Origin: Streptomyces sp. NBC_00286
GTDB lineage: Bacteria > Actinomycetota > Actinomycetes > Streptomycetales > Streptomycetaceae
Direction of reading: 5' to 3'
NCBI RefSeq assembly: GCF_036173125.1
Contig: NZ_CP108054.1
Coordinates: 8,399,001-8,463,000, forward strand
DNA length: 64,000 bases
This document shows, piece by piece, positions 33,790 to 44,020 of this stretch. The notes below the pieces were generated by a model. It did no database searches. It saw nothing but the letters and a program-made list of their open reading frames with translations, and was not told the DNA's origin. Every line of letters begins with the position of its first letter. The stretch's first letter is position 1. The position numbers were made by a program, and so were the translations under genes.

Positions 33790-34944
33790 ATGAGTGTCGG
33801 AACGAGCGGTGCGAAAAGGGCGCTGCGAGCACGCGACGTGCACAGCGCGCCCGCGTCCCCGCGCGGTGATCTCACCGACCTCACCGACCTCGGCATCGAC
33901 CCCGACGACCTGCCCGACGGACTCGTGATCGCCGACGAGCGCGGCCGCGTCATCTGCTTCAACGCCGCCGCCGCCCGCATCACCGCAGTCCCCGCCGCCG
34001 ACGCGCTCGGCCGGCAGCTGGAATGGGCGCTCCCATTAGAGGACCTGGAAGGCCGCCGCTGGTGGCAGCTGACCGACCCGTACGGCGGTCTGGCGATCCG
34101 CGTCGCGCAGCCCGAGCGCAATCTGCTGCTCCCGGGCGGACGTGAAGTGCTGGTCTCCGCGCGCTATGTACGCACCGCGCCCACCGGCCCCGTCCGCCGC
34201 GTCGTCGTCTCGCTGCGCGACACCGAGGCCCGCCGCCGCACCGAGCGCAGCCACGCCGAGCTGATCGCCACGGTCGCCCATGAACTCCGCTCCCCGCTCA
34301 CCTCCGTGAAGGGCTTCACGGCGACGCTGCTCGCCAAGTGGGAACGGTTCACCGACGACCAGAAGAAGCTGATGCTGGAGACCGTCGACGCCGATGCGAA
34401 CCGGGTCACCCGGCTCATCGCCGAGCTTCTCGACATATCCCGCATCGACTCCGGACGCCTCGAGCTACGCCGCCAGCCCGTCGACCTGGGCGTCGCCGTC
34501 GGCCGGCACATCCAGTCGTACGTCGCCTCCGGCCAGTCTGCCGACCGCTTCCTGCTCCGTATCAGCCAGCCGTTGCCCGACCTGTGGGCCGACCCCGACA
34601 AGGTCGACCAGGTGCTCAGCAACCTGCTGGAAAATGCGGTGCGGCACGGCGAGGGAACCGTCACCATTGACGTAGAGCCCGCGCCGTCGCCCCGCGAACG
34701 GGAATGCGCCGGTACGTCGGTCACGGTGAGCGACGAGGGCCCCGGCATCCCGGAGGAGTCCATGAACCGCGTCTTCACCCGCTTCTGGCGGGGCAGCAAG
34801 CGCGGCGGCACCGGCCTCGGGCTGTACATCGTCAAGGGCATCGTCGAAGCCCACGGCGGCACCATCACGGTCGGCCGCGCCCCCGGCGGCGGCGCACAGT
34901 TCCGATTTACGTTGCCCGTGGGCACCCCGGCGTATCTGCTGTAA
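33790..34944 (+). CDS. Orphan PAS-containing sensor histidine kinase with a TTA codon
   Basis: 384 residues, soluble. A PAS domain (about 40-145: [24 protein letters not shown]), HisKA with His164 in [15 protein letters not shown], then HATPase_c with [17 protein letters not shown] and [11 protein letters not shown]. No response regulator gene adjoins, so the partner is elsewhere. Codon 83 (34036-34038) is TTA, so expression probably depends on the bldA tRNA. It lies between the methyltransferase and pheS; the gap to pheS (34945-35125) holds no gene and a TAGACT hexamer at 35025 could be a -10 element for pheS. Confidence 0.88.
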   Translation: MSVGTSGAKRALRARDVHSAPASPRGDLTDLTDLGIDPDDLPDGLVIADERGRVICFNAAAARITAVPAADALGRQLEWALPLEDLEGRRWWQLTDPYGGLAIRVAQPERNLLLPGGREVLVSARYVRTAPTGPVRRVVVSLRDTEARRRTERSHAELIATVAHELRSPLTSVKGFTATLLAKWERFTDDQKKLMLETVDADANRVTRLIAELLDISRIDSGRLELRRQPVDLGVAVGRHIQSYVASGQSADRFLLRISQPLPDLWADPDKVDQVLSNLLENAVRHGEGTVTIDVEPAPSPRERECAGTSVTVSDEGPGIPEESMNRVFTRFWRGSKRGGTGLGLYIVKGIVEAHGGTITVGRAPGGGAQFRFTLPVGTPAYLL

Positions 34945-35125
34945 CGCCGACGAGGCCCACGGGCGCATTCGCACACCTGCGGGACCCCTCGGACCGGGCG
35001 TCCGAGAGAGGCCCTCACCCCCGTTAGACTCGGCCTTTGGCACCTTGCGTCCTCTTTTCAGGACGACGCGTCCCCCGAGTCGCAGACGGGGACCCACCGC
35101 CAGCCAACCGGAAGCACGGGAAGAG

Positions 35126-36256
35126 ATGTCGGCACCGAACAAGTCGTACGACCCTGTAGAGGTCGAGGCACTGAAACCGGAACAGATCGAGCGCATGCGG
35201 GACGAGGCGCTCGCCGCCTTCGCCGCCGCGGACTCCCTCGACGCGCTCCATGAGGCCAAGGTCGCCCACACCGGCCCCACCTCGCCGCTGGCCCTCGCCA
35301 ACCGCGAGATCGGCGCCCTGCCCCCGCAGGCCAAGGCGGAGGCCGGCAAGCGGGTCGGCCAGGCCCGCGGCGCCGTGAACAAGGGGCTCGCCGCCCGCCA
35401 GGTCGAGCTGGAGGCCGAGCGCGACGCACGAGTGCTGGTCGAGGAGGCCGTGGACGTCACGCTGCCGTACGACCGCGTCCCGGCCGGAGCCCGGCACCCG
35501 CTGACCACGATGATGGAGCGGGTCGCGGACGTCTTCGTGTCCATGGGATACGAGATCGCGGAGGGCCCCGAGGTCGAGGCCGAGTGGTTCAACTTCGACG
35601 CCCTGAACTTCGGCCCGGACCACCCGGCCCGGCAGATGCAGGACACCTTCTTCGTCCAGGGCCCCAAGGGTGCTGACAGCGACGGCGAGTCCGGAGTCGT
35701 ACTCCGCACCCACACCTCGCCCGTACAGGCCCGCGCCATGCTGGACCGCGAGCCGCCGGTCTACGTCGTCTGCCCCGGCCGGGTGTTCCGCACGGACGAG
35801 CTGGACGCCACGCACACCCCCGTCTTCCACCAGATCGAGCTGCTGGCCGTCGACGAGGGCCTGACCATGGCCGACCTCAAGGGCACCCTCGACCACATGG
35901 TCCAGTCGCTCTTCGGCGCCGACATGAAGACCCGGCTGCGCCCGAACTACTTCCCGTTCACCGAGCCGTCCGCCGAGATGGACATGCTCTGCTACGTCTG
36001 CAAGGGCGAGTCCGTCGGCAACCCCGACCGCCCCTGCCGCACCTGCTCCAGCGAGGGCTGGATCGAGCTCGGCGGCTGCGGAATGGTCAACCCGCGGGTG
36101 CTGACCGCCTGCGGTGTGGACCCGGAGAAGTACAGCGGATTCGCCTTCGGGTTCGGGATCGAGCGGATGCTGATGTTCCGCCACAACGTCGAAGACATGC
36201 GAGACATGGTCGAGGGTGACGTCCGGTTCACCCGGCCGTTCGGGATGGAGATCTGA
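35126..36256 (+). CDS. pheS: Phenylalanyl-tRNA synthetase alpha subunit
   Basis: 376 residues from ATG 35126 (GGGAAGAG just upstream); longer in-frame reading to 35045 is not supported by homology. The N-terminal coiled-coil arm, the class II motifs ([40 protein letters not shown]) and a CYVCKG...CRTC zinc-finger-like pair (as in many bacterial PheS) are present. It forms the alpha2beta2 enzyme that charges tRNA-Phe. Its stop overlaps the pheT start by one base. Confidence 0.98.
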   Translation: MSAPNKSYDPVEVEALKPEQIERMRDEALAAFAAADSLDALHEAKVAHTGPTSPLALANREIGALPPQAKAEAGKRVGQARGAVNKGLAARQVELEAERDARVLVEEAVDVTLPYDRVPAGARHPLTTMMERVADVFVSMGYEIAEGPEVEAEWFNFDALNFGPDHPARQMQDTFFVQGPKGADSDGESGVVLRTHTSPVQARAMLDREPPVYVVCPGRVFRTDELDATHTPVFHQIELLAVDEGLTMADLKGTLDHMVQSLFGADMKTRLRPNYFPFTEPSAEMDMLCYVCKGESVGNPDRPCRTCSSEGWIELGGCGMVNPRVLTACGVDPEKYSGFAFGFGIERMLMFRHNVEDMRDMVEGDVRFTRPFGMEI

Positions 36257-38769
36257 TGCGGGTCCCGCTTTCTTGGCTGCGGGAGTACGTCGACCTGCCG
36301 GCGACGGAGACCGGGCGCGACGTCCAGGCCAAGCTCATCGCTGCCGGTCTCGAGGTCGAGACCGTCGAGCAGCTCGGCGACGGCCTCAAGGGGCCGCTCG
36401 TCGTCGGCAAGGTGCTGACCATCGAGGAGCTGACGGAGTTCAAGAAGCCGATCCGCTTCTGCACCGTCGACGTGGGTCAGGCGAACGGTACGGGTGAGCC
36501 CCAGGAGATCGTCTGCGGTGCCCGCAACTTCGCCGTCGGCGACAAGGTCGTCGTGGTCCTGCCGGGCGCCGTGCTGCCCGGCGGCTTCGAGATCTCCGCG
36601 CGCAAGACGTACGGCAGGACCTCGCACGGCATGATCTGCTCCAGCGACGAGCTGGGCATGGGCGACGACGGCAGCAAGGGCATCATCGTGCTGCCGCCGC
36701 AGCACGAGGTCGGCACCGACGCGATCGAGCTGCTCGAACTCGTCGACGAGGTCCTCGACATCGCGGTCACCCCCGACCGCGGCTACTGCCTCTCGCTGCG
36801 CGGCGTCGCCCGCGAGGCCGCCATCGCCTACGGGGTGCCGTTGCGCGACCCGGCCCTGCTCGACGTACCGGGGCCGAACGAGTTCGGCTACCCCGTCGAG
36901 GTGTCCGACCCGCTCGGCTGCGACCACTTCACCGCCCGTACGGTCACCGGTCTCGACCCGGAGGCGCGCTCCCCGATCTGGCTGCGGCGCCGGCTGCAGA
37001 AGGCCGGGATGCGCCCGGTCTCCCTCGCCGTCGACATCACCAACTACGTGATGCTGGAGCTGGGCCAGCCCCTGCACGCGTACGACCGCACCCGCGTCCA
37101 GGGCGCGATCGGTGTGCGCCGGGCCGAGCCGGGCGAGAAGCTCACCACCCTCGACGGCGTCGTGCGCACGCTGGACGCCGAGGACCTGCTGATCACCGAC
37201 GACCGCGGGCCGATCGGCCTCGCGGGCGTCATGGGCGGCGCCAACACCGAGATCGCGGACCACGACGACGAAGCGGGTGTCACCACCGAAGTCGTCATCG
37301 AGGCCGCGCACTTCGACCCGGTCTCCATCGCGCGTACGGCCCGCCGTCACAAGCTGGCCTCCGAGGCGTCCAAGCGCTTCGAGCGCGGCATCGACCCGCT
37401 GGCCGCGTCCGCCGCGGCCCAGCGGACGGTCGACCTGCTCATGCTCCTCGCGGGCGGCACCGCCGAGGCCGGCGTCACCGAGGTCATCGCGCCTTCCGCG
37501 CCGCGCACCATCACCATCCCGGCCGACCACCCGGACAAGGTCGCGGGCGTCGCGTACGGCCGCGAGACCGTCGTACGCCGTCTCCAGCAGATCGGCTGTG
37601 ACGTCTACGGCCAGGACCGGCTGACCGTCACCGTGCCGTCCTGGCGGCCCGACCTGACCGACCCGAACGACCTGGCCGAAGAGGTCATCCGGCTCGAGGG
37701 CTACGAGAACCTGCCCTCGACCCTGCCCAAGCCCCCCGCGGGCCTGGGCCTGACCGACCGGCAGCGGCTGCACCGCCGGGTCGGCCGCGCGCTGGCCGGA
37801 GCCGGATACGTCGAGGCGCTGAACTACCCCTTCATCGGGACCGAGGTCCTCGACCAGCTCGGCCTGGAGGCCGACGACCCGCGCCGCTCCCTGGTCAAGC
37901 TGGTCAACCCGCTCTCCGACGAAGAGCCGGCGATGCGCACCACCCTGCTGCCGGGGCTGCTCGGCGCGCTGCGGCGCAACGACGGCCGTGGCTCGCACGA
38001 CCTGGCGCTCTTCGAGACCGGCCTGGTCTTCCGGCCGACCGGCGAGGAGCACACGGCCGAGCGCCTGCCCGTCGACCGTCGGCCCACCGACGAGGAGGTC
38101 GCCGGGATCAACTCCGCGCTGCCGCGCCAGCCGCGCCGCGTCGCCGTCGTCCTCGCGGGCGCCCGCGAGCAGGCCGGCTGGTGGGGCAAGGGCCGTCCGG
38201 CGGACTGGGCGGACGCCGTCGAGGCCGCTCGTACGGTCGCCCGTGAGGCCGGTGTCGAGCTGACCGTGCGCGCCGACCAGCACGCTCCCTGGCACCCGGG
38301 CCGCTGCGCCGCGCTGTACGTCACGGTGAACGGCGAGGAGACGCTCGTCGGTCACGCCGGTGAGCTGCACCCGCGCGTCATCAAGGCGCTGCACCTTCCG
38401 GAGCGCAGCTGCGCCATGGAGGTCGAGCTCGACCTCCTGGAGCAGGCGGGCACCGGCGCCCTTCAGGCACCGCGCATCTCCGCCTTCCCGGTCGCCACGC
38501 AGGACGTCGCGCTGGTCGTCTCGCGGGACGTTCCGGCGGCCGATGTGGAGACCGCGCTGCGCGAGGGCGCGGGTGAACTCCTCGAGTCCATCCGGCTGTT
38601 CGACGTCTACGAGAGCGAGCAGCTCGGCAAGGGGCGCAAGTCCCTGGCGTACGCGCTGCGTTTCCGCGCCGACGACCGCACGCTGACCGTCGAGGAGGCC
38701 TCGGCCGCCCGCGACGCGGCGATCGCTCTCGCCGGCGAGCGCACGGGGGCGGTGCTGCGCGGGGCGTGA
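36256..38769 (+). CDS. pheT: Phenylalanyl-tRNA synthetase beta subunit
   Basis: 837 residues with all usual domains: tRNA-binding OB fold (about 40-150), B3/B4 editing region, B5, the class II-like core and the FDX-ACB anticodon-binding domain at the end ([19 protein letters not shown]). Coupled to pheS through TGATG. Normal length for actinobacteria. Confidence 0.98.
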   Translation: MRVPLSWLREYVDLPATETGRDVQAKLIAAGLEVETVEQLGDGLKGPLVVGKVLTIEELTEFKKPIRFCTVDVGQANGTGEPQEIVCGARNFAVGDKVVVVLPGAVLPGGFEISARKTYGRTSHGMICSSDELGMGDDGSKGIIVLPPQHEVGTDAIELLELVDEVLDIAVTPDRGYCLSLRGVAREAAIAYGVPLRDPALLDVPGPNEFGYPVEVSDPLGCDHFTARTVTGLDPEARSPIWLRRRLQKAGMRPVSLAVDITNYVMLELGQPLHAYDRTRVQGAIGVRRAEPGEKLTTLDGVVRTLDAEDLLITDDRGPIGLAGVMGGANTEIADHDDEAGVTTEVVIEAAHFDPVSIARTARRHKLASEASKRFERGIDPLAASAAAQRTVDLLMLLAGGTAEAGVTEVIAPSAPRTITIPADHPDKVAGVAYGRETVVRRLQQIGCDVYGQDRLTVTVPSWRPDLTDPNDLAEEVIRLEGYENLPSTLPKPPAGLGLTDRQRLHRRVGRALAGAGYVEALNYPFIGTEVLDQLGLEADDPRRSLVKLVNPLSDEEPAMRTTLLPGLLGALRRNDGRGSHDLALFETGLVFRPTGEEHTAERLPVDRRPTDEEVAGINSALPRQPRRVAVVLAGAREQAGWWGKGRPADWADAVEAARTVAREAGVELTVRADQHAPWHPGRCAALYVTVNGEETLVGHAGELHPRVIKALHLPERSCAMEVELDLLEQAGTGALQAPRISAFPVATQDVALVVSRDVPAADVETALREGAGELLESIRLFDVYESEQLGKGRKSLAYALRFRADDRTLTVEEASAARDAAIALAGERTGAVLRGA

Positions 38770-38796
38770 CCCCGGCACATGCCCGCTGACCTGCGA

Positions 38797-38832
38797 TGAG
38801 GGACACTTCCGGAGCCACGGAGGTGTCCCTCA
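38797..38832 (+). terminator. Terminator after pheST
   Basis: GAGGGACAC (38798-38806) pairs with GTGTCCCTC (38823-38831) around a 16-base loop, 28 bases after pheT. Confidence 0.8.
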
Positions 38833-38973
38833 CTCATTCGGGTGAGAATTCGGTGCCAACGGGCTATTCGGGTATAGACGCCGACAGAATCGATCCGGTC
38901 GATCGGCCGTCCATGAGTTGCCGACCAGGGAAGGCCCCGCGACCGCCGCACCGCAGCTTGGGGGTCCGTCGGC

Positions 38974-40143
38974 ATGATCCGTACCATCGCCCGGGGCGGC
39001 ACGCGCGTCGGTGCCTCCCGTGCGTGGCGGACACTCGTTCTCGTACTGCCGGGCCTCTGGGTCGCCACCGTCCTCCTGTGGGAGATCCTCTCTCCGCCCC
39101 AGGCCCAGCTGATCCAGCTCCTGGCCGCCGCGCCCGCCATCGCCTGCGCCGGCACCGGCCGCCGCTCATGCGTACTGCTCGGCGGCCTGTGCGCGGCCTT
39201 CGCGCTCGTCCCGATCGGCACGGCCGGTCGGGACGAGAGCCTCGGCACCCGGTGCGGCACCTTCGCGGCCATCCTCGCCGTCGTCCTGGCCAGCTATCTC
39301 ACGGCCGGCCGCCGCGCCCGCCTGCAGCGCGAACTCGAAAGCGCCCGCGCCGTAGCCGACGCCGCCCAGGCCGTGGTGCTCCGCCCGCTGCCGCCACGAC
39401 TCGACGGACTCGCCCTGGCCGCCGGGCAGTTGTCCGCGAGCAGAGGAGCGGCGGTCGGCGGCGATCTGTACGAGGTGGTGGCCACCGCCCACGGGGTGCG
39501 CGTGGTCATGGGAGATGTACGAGGCCACGGCCTGGCCGCGATAGGAACGGTCGCGGCACTCCTCGGCAGCTTCCGCGACGCGGCCCACGAGGAGACCGAG
39601 TTCGCCGACGTACTGCGCCGCCTGGAACGCGCCCTGGACCGCCACCACCGCGAACGCTCCCGCCACGAACACCCGGCGGCCTCCGCCACGGACCCGCCGA
39701 GCCCGGTAGCCGAGGACTTCGTCACCGTACTGCTCCTGGAAATCCGCCCCGACGGCACGGTCCAAGCCCTCAACTGCGGCCACCCCTGGCCCTACCTCCT
39801 CACCCCAGGCCAAGCGAAACCCTTCGCACAAGCCGAACCCCTGCCCCCACTGGGCCTGTTCCCCCTCCCCGACAAACTCCCGCCCATCGACTGCGGCCAA
39901 CTCCACCCCGGCGAGGCCCTGTTCCTCCACACGGACGGAGCAGAGGACGCGAGAGACGGGAAGGGCCACTTCTTTCCGCTATTGGCCGCGCTGACCGAGG
40001 CCGCCAAGGAGCACCCTGTCTCCCCGAAGGACGTCCTGCGCGACGTCTTCACCGCACTCCAGCGCCACACAGCGGGAAACACGACGGACGACATCGCGAT
40101 ACTGGTACTACGCAATGACCGCCCAGCACTAGCCCCCCTTTAG
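38974..40143 (+). CDS. Membrane PP2C-family phosphatase (SpoIIE-type, RsbU-like)
   Basis: 389 residues. The N-terminal 110 residues contain about four membrane segments, and the cytoplasmic part is a SpoIIE-type PP2C phosphatase. The metal-binding residues are in AVGGDLYEV, VMGDVRGHG, HTDGAEDARDG and NTTDDIAILVL. Such proteins dephosphorylate anti-sigma factor antagonists and control stress or developmental sigma factors. No sigma or antagonist gene adjoins. ATG at 38974; the 204-base upstream gap holds only the pheT terminator. Confidence 0.88.
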   Translation: MIRTIARGGTRVGASRAWRTLVLVLPGLWVATVLLWEILSPPQAQLIQLLAAAPAIACAGTGRRSCVLLGGLCAAFALVPIGTAGRDESLGTRCGTFAAILAVVLASYLTAGRRARLQRELESARAVADAAQAVVLRPLPPRLDGLALAAGQLSASRGAAVGGDLYEVVATAHGVRVVMGDVRGHGLAAIGTVAALLGSFRDAAHEETEFADVLRRLERALDRHHRERSRHEHPAASATDPPSPVAEDFVTVLLLEIRPDGTVQALNCGHPWPYLLTPGQAKPFAQAEPLPPLGLFPLPDKLPPIDCGQLHPGEALFLHTDGAEDARDGKGHFFPLLAALTEAAKEHPVSPKDVLRDVFTALQRHTAGNTTDDIAILVLRNDRPALAPL

Positions 40144-40488
40144 GGACGCGGGGAACTGCGCGAGAAACCACAACGCACCCGCAGCCGACAACCAACTCGC
40201 AGCCCCCTCTGCTTAGTCGGACCTGCTCAACCCAAGCGGAGCGACGCCGTCCGCCCCAGCCACGGAGTGTCGGGCAGGCAGCTGGGCGGACGGCGCGAAG
40301 GCGGGCCACCGCACTGTACGAGGGGGAGCCGGCGGCCCGGCGGGCCTCTTTGCGAGGCATTTCAGTCAAGCGGCCGGAAACTCTCCGCAACAGCGCGCGT
40401 ACGGTGCGGATTCGAGCACTCCGTTCACACCCCGTGTGAACCCGCACGCACTACGCTTTTCCGCACCGAGCCACCCGGAGGGCATTCC
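40144..40488. other. Intergenic region with repeat module and long hairpin
   Basis: 345 bases without a gene. At its left edge is GGGACGCGGGGAACTGCGCG, a dispersed Streptomyces element. At 40245-40295 a near-perfect 15-bp stem (CGCCGTCCGCCCC / GGGCGGACGGCG) around a 20-base loop could terminate the phosphatase gene. The promoter of the following regulator should lie at about 40380-40470, where GTGTGAACCCG occurs; no convincing -35/-10 pair was identified. Confidence 0.6.
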
Positions 40489-41829
40489 ATGCAGCCCAAC
40501 ACCCTGCTCGACGCGATTCTCGACGAGGCCGGGATCTCCCACGCGGGACTCGCCGCCCATGTGAACCAGGCGGGGCGCAGCCGTGGCCTGGCACTGCGTT
40601 ACGAACACACCGCCGTGGCCCGGTGGTTGAAGGGCCAGCGCCCGCGCGGACAGGTGCCCGACCTGATCTGCGAGGTGCTCGCCACCCGCTTGCAGCGACC
40701 CGTCACACTCGACGACATAGGCCTCGGCGTACCCGGCGAGTCGGCCTCTCCGCAGGGCACGACCCTCTCCGGATTCGTCGAGCGGGCCACCGCCCTGTGG
40801 CGCTCCGACGAGCAGCAGCGCCCGCACATCCTCGGCGCCCCCGCCGTCACCGGAACGCCCGCCGTGATGCCCGTATGGGAATGGGAGAACCCGCCCGAGG
40901 ACACCGACGTCTCGCGCGGCGGACGGCAGCGCGTGAGCATGGCCGACATCGAGATGCTGCGCGCCGCCCGCGCCCACTACGAGCAGATGTACCGCAAGGC
41001 CGGCGGCGTCGCGACCCGCAGCCGTATCGTCGGCTTCCTCAACTCCGAGACCGCGCCCCTGCTCAGAGGCAGCTACACCGACGCCACCGGCCGCCAACTC
41101 CACCGCGCGACAGGGGGGTTGGTGGCCATCGCGGGCATCTGCGCGTACGACTCGGATGCGCACGGCCTCGCTCAGCGCTACTTCCACCAGGCGCTCAGGC
41201 TCGCAAAGGCCAGCGGCGACCGGGGACTTGGTGCGTATGTCATCGCCCTGCTCGTCAACCAGTCGCTGTTCATGCGCGAGTACCGGCAGGCCGTCGCCTT
41301 CGCCGAGGCCGCGCTGCGCGCCGCGGGGCGGCACATCACACCGGCGCTGGCCGCCGACCTCTATGCGATGCAGGCCAAGGCGTACGCACACCTCGGCGAC
41401 GGCAGCAGCGCCCTGTCCTGCATCCGGCGTGCCGAGTCGGCCGCCGAACGCATCCGGCGCGGTTACGAGCCGGACGAGACCGGCTATGTCCAGCCGGGCC
41501 TGGTCAACGTGCAAGTAGCGGAGGCGCTGTTGAGTCTCGGTGACCTGACCGGCGCTCAGGAGCACGCAGCGGCCGCCGTGGACACTCCGGCGCACGACCG
41601 GGGGCGGGTGCACCGGCTCGCGATGCTCAGTCAGATCGAGCTGCGCCAGGGCAATGCGGACAAGGCCGTGGTCACCGCGGTCGAAATGGCCGAGCAGGCG
41701 CGGGGAATGGAGTCCCAGCGGCTGCGCGACAGACTCCGGGCGGTACGCGAACATCTGGTGGCCAGTGACTGCGCGGGAACCTCCGAGGCTGCCGAACTCA
41801 TCGCCGGGGCACTGCGCGTACCGCTGTAG
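40489..41829 (+). CDS. Streptomyces TPR-type transcriptional regulator (NsdA/NsdB-like)
   Basis: 446 residues from ATG 40489 (GGAGGG seven to twelve bases upstream). The N-terminal 80 residues form a helical DNA-binding-like domain (LDAILDEAGISHAGLAAHVN ... YEHTAVARWLKGQRPRG). The rest is a superhelix of TPR-like repeats (LAQRYFHQALRLAKASGD, AYAHLGDGSSALSCIRRAE). Proteins of this type, such as NsdA, repress differentiation and antibiotic production in Streptomyces; that identification is by resemblance only. Single gene, same strand as the following Nudix gene. Confidence 0.7.
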   Translation: MQPNTLLDAILDEAGISHAGLAAHVNQAGRSRGLALRYEHTAVARWLKGQRPRGQVPDLICEVLATRLQRPVTLDDIGLGVPGESASPQGTTLSGFVERATALWRSDEQQRPHILGAPAVTGTPAVMPVWEWENPPEDTDVSRGGRQRVSMADIEMLRAARAHYEQMYRKAGGVATRSRIVGFLNSETAPLLRGSYTDATGRQLHRATGGLVAIAGICAYDSDAHGLAQRYFHQALRLAKASGDRGLGAYVIALLVNQSLFMREYRQAVAFAEAALRAAGRHITPALAADLYAMQAKAYAHLGDGSSALSCIRRAESAAERIRRGYEPDETGYVQPGLVNVQVAEALLSLGDLTGAQEHAAAAVDTPAHDRGRVHRLAMLSQIELRQGNADKAVVTAVEMAEQARGMESQRLRDRLRAVREHLVASDCAGTSEAAELIAGALRVPL

Positions 41830-41950
41830 GGAGAAGCCCCGGGCACTGCGCCTACCGCCGCGAGCGGACCGCCGACGGACCACCATGAGTCTGCTGTGAA
41901 GACGCTCCTGCTGCGATATTGCCATCTACTCGGCGGAAGGTGGCAGAACC

Positions 41951-42496
41951 GTGCAGTGGACGAAGCAGAACGAACAAACTGTGTACGCAAACCGCTGGTT
42001 CAGCGTCAATCTCGCGGATGTGGAGCTGCCGGACGGTCAGCACCTCGATCACTTCTTGATACGGCTGCGGCCCGTCGCCGTGGCCACCGTGGTGAACGAG
42101 GCCAACGAGGTGCTGCTGCTGTGGCGGCACCGCTTCATCACCGACAGTTGGGGGTGGGAGCTCGCCGCGGGCGTCGTCGAGGACGGCGAGGACATCGCCG
42201 TCGCGGCGGCCCGTGAACTGGAGGAGGAGACCGGATGGCGGCCGGGACCCCTGCGCCATCTGATGAGCGTCGAGCCCTCCAACGGGCTCACCGACGCCCG
42301 GCACCACATCTACTGGGCCGACGAAGGCGCGTACATCGGACACCCCGTGGACGACTTCGAGTCGGACCGTCGGGAATGGGTTCCACTCAAGCTCATCCCC
42401 GACATGGTCGCCCGCGGAGAGGTCCCGGCCGCCAACATGGCAGCCGCGCTGCTCCTCCTGCACCATCTCAGGCTCGGGCAGGACGCTTTGCCCTGA
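41951..42496 (+). CDS. Nudix hydrolase (ADP-ribose pyrophosphatase-like)
   Basis: 181 residues. The complete Nudix box, G74-x5-E80-x7-REL-x-EE-x-GW, lies at 74-96. The preceding VNEANEVLLLWRHRF and the following SVEPSNGLTDARHHIYWA resemble ADP-ribose or nucleoside-diphosphate-sugar hydrolases. GTG start with GGAAGGTGG upstream. It would sanitise nucleotide derivatives; the substrate cannot be specified. Confidence 0.88.
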   Translation: MQWTKQNEQTVYANRWFSVNLADVELPDGQHLDHFLIRLRPVAVATVVNEANEVLLLWRHRFITDSWGWELAAGVVEDGEDIAVAAARELEEETGWRPGPLRHLMSVEPSNGLTDARHHIYWADEGAYIGHPVDDFESDRREWVPLKLIPDMVARGEVPAANMAAALLLLHHLRLGQDALP

Positions 42497-42521
42497 TACC
42501 CCCCCCACCGCGTCCTGGTCC

Positions 42522-42779
42522 CTAGTGGCCCAGAGCCTGCCAGACCGCCACGGCGAGTGCGCCCACAGCCGTGACGACCGCGACTGCGCGCAGTGGCCAG
42601 CGGGTGTGTTCCAGTGCGACGACGCGTGCGCTGAGGTCGTCGAGATCCTTGGCGGTCTGTTCGGCGCGGTGACTGAGCAGCGCCTGTCCTCCCTCGACGC
42701 GCGCATGCGCCACATCGAGGCGACGGCGTAACTCTGCGAGTTCTCCTTGGACCACGGGATGCTCCGGGTCGGCGGTCAC
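42522..42779 (-). CDS. Small coiled-coil protein with C-terminal membrane anchor
   Basis: 85 residues from the GTG at 42779, chosen for GAAAGGAG upstream. Residues about 8-60 form a heptad-rich helix (LAELRRRLDVAHARVEGGQA, TAKDLDDLSARVVALEHTR), and residues 60-82 a single hydrophobic segment near the C-terminus, making it a tail-anchored protein facing the cytoplasm. Conserved hypothetical. It converges with the Nudix gene. Confidence 0.7.
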   Translation of the reverse strand: MTADPEHPVVQGELAELRRRLDVAHARVEGGQALLSHRAEQTAKDLDDLSARVVALEHTRWPLRAVAVVTAVGALAVAVWQALGH

Positions 42780-42908
42780 GAGTCCGCTCCTTTCAGTAGT
42801 CGTCACATCCCTTACGTGCGCACGGAAAGTCAACCGGCCCTGGTGGGCACTGGGGAGCGTGTGCGAGGGGCATATGCGGGCCCGGTGCGCACACGGTGTG
42901 TGAACGGC

Positions 42909-42941
42909 GCGGGCCCGGCGCTCGGAAGAGAGCCGGGCCCG
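42909..42941. terminator. Terminator between the dehydrogenase and small-protein genes
   Basis: GGGCCCGGC (42911-42919) pairs with GCCGGGCCC (42932-42940) around a 12-base loop, about 40 bases downstream of the 3-hydroxybutyryl-CoA dehydrogenase stop on the minus strand. Confidence 0.75.
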
Positions 42942-42983
42942 TAGGCCAGAGATGTACGGACCGTAGTCGGTACGAGGATGACG

Positions 42984-43856
42984 CTAGGGGTAGGTGTAGA
43001 AGCCCGAGCTCGACTTCCGGCCCAGGCGGCCCGCGTCGACCATGCGCTGGAGCAGCGGGGGAGCGGCGTACAGGGGCTCCTTGTACTCCTCGTACATCGA
43101 GTACGCGACCGACGCGACCGTGTCCAGGCCGATCAGGTCGGTCAGCTTCAGCGGGCCCATCGGGTGGGCGCAGCCCATCTCCATGCCGTTGTCGATGTCC
43201 TCGCGGCTCGCGATGCCCGACTCGAACATCCTTATGGCGGACAGGAGATACGGGATCAGCAGGGCGTTGACCACGAAACCCGAGCGGTCCTGGGCCCGGA
43301 TCGAGTGCTTGCCCAGGATCTTCTCGACCAGCGCCTGCGCCCGGCTGATCGTGCCCTCGGAGGTGGTGAGCGCCGGGATCAGCTCGACCAGCTTCTGCAC
43401 GGGCGCCGGGTTGAAGAAGTGGATGCCGATGACCTGGTCGGGACGCGAGGTGGCGACGGCGAGCTTCACCAGCGGGATGGAGGAGGTGTTGGAGGCGAGG
43501 ATCGCGTCCTGACGGGTCACCACCTGGTCGAGCACCTGGAAGATCTCCGTCTTCACCATCTCGTTCTCGACGACGGCCTCGATCACCAGGTCGCGGTCGG
43601 CGAACTCGCCCAGATCGGTGGTGAAGGTGAGCCGCGCCTGTGTGGCGGCCAGCTCCTCCTCGGAGATCTTGCCGCGCTCGGCGGCCTTGGAGAGCGAGTT
43701 GTAGAGCCGGGTCCGGCCGATCTCGAGGGCCTCGCCGGTGGTCTCGGCGACCATCACATCGAGCCCGGCACGGGCGGACACCTCGGCGATGCCCGCTCCC
43801 ATCTGGCCGCAGCCCACCACTCCGACACGTGAGATGTCTCCGAAGGTGTCCGTCAC
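42984..43856 (-). CDS. 3-hydroxybutyryl-CoA dehydrogenase
   Basis: 290 residues from GTG 43856 (AAAGGGA upstream). The Rossmann motif GVVGCGQMGAG is at 12-22, catalytic His is in IGIHFFNPAPVQKLVE, and the C-terminal dimer domain ends in GRKSSSGFYTYP, the usual end of this family. It interconverts acetoacetyl-CoA and 3-hydroxybutyryl-CoA with NAD(P), in butyrate/PHB or ethylmalonyl-CoA metabolism. Divergent from the GHL10 gene; the 164-base gap should hold both promoters. Confidence 0.92.
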   Translation of the reverse strand: MTDTFGDISRVGVVGCGQMGAGIAEVSARAGLDVMVAETTGEALEIGRTRLYNSLSKAAERGKISEEELAATQARLTFTTDLGEFADRDLVIEAVVENEMVKTEIFQVLDQVVTRQDAILASNTSSIPLVKLAVATSRPDQVIGIHFFNPAPVQKLVELIPALTTSEGTISRAQALVEKILGKHSIRAQDRSGFVVNALLIPYLLSAIRMFESGIASREDIDNGMEMGCAHPMGPLKLTDLIGLDTVASVAYSMYEEYKEPLYAAPPLLQRMVDAGRLGRKSSSGFYTYP

Positions 43857-44020
43857 ATCGTCCCTTTCGCTGTTCCATGAGGGGCGCAGGGGCCCGGGGG
43901 CGCCTGCTCCATTCGTGAACGTTACTCTCGGGGTCCCGATGATCGATCGTGCGGGTGCGGCATGCTGTCTGCCCGGAAGCGATACGTGAGCAGGCCGATC
44001 CGGTGCGTATGGGGGGACCC

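Noticed and set aside
34945..35125. T-box or Phe-rich leader peptide upstream of pheS
   Set aside because: Only one Phe codon is seen in the short frame, and no T-box sequence was recognised.
35992..38778. Minus-strand open frame of 928 codons opposite pheT
   Set aside because: pheT is certain; the opposite frame has no recognisable domain.
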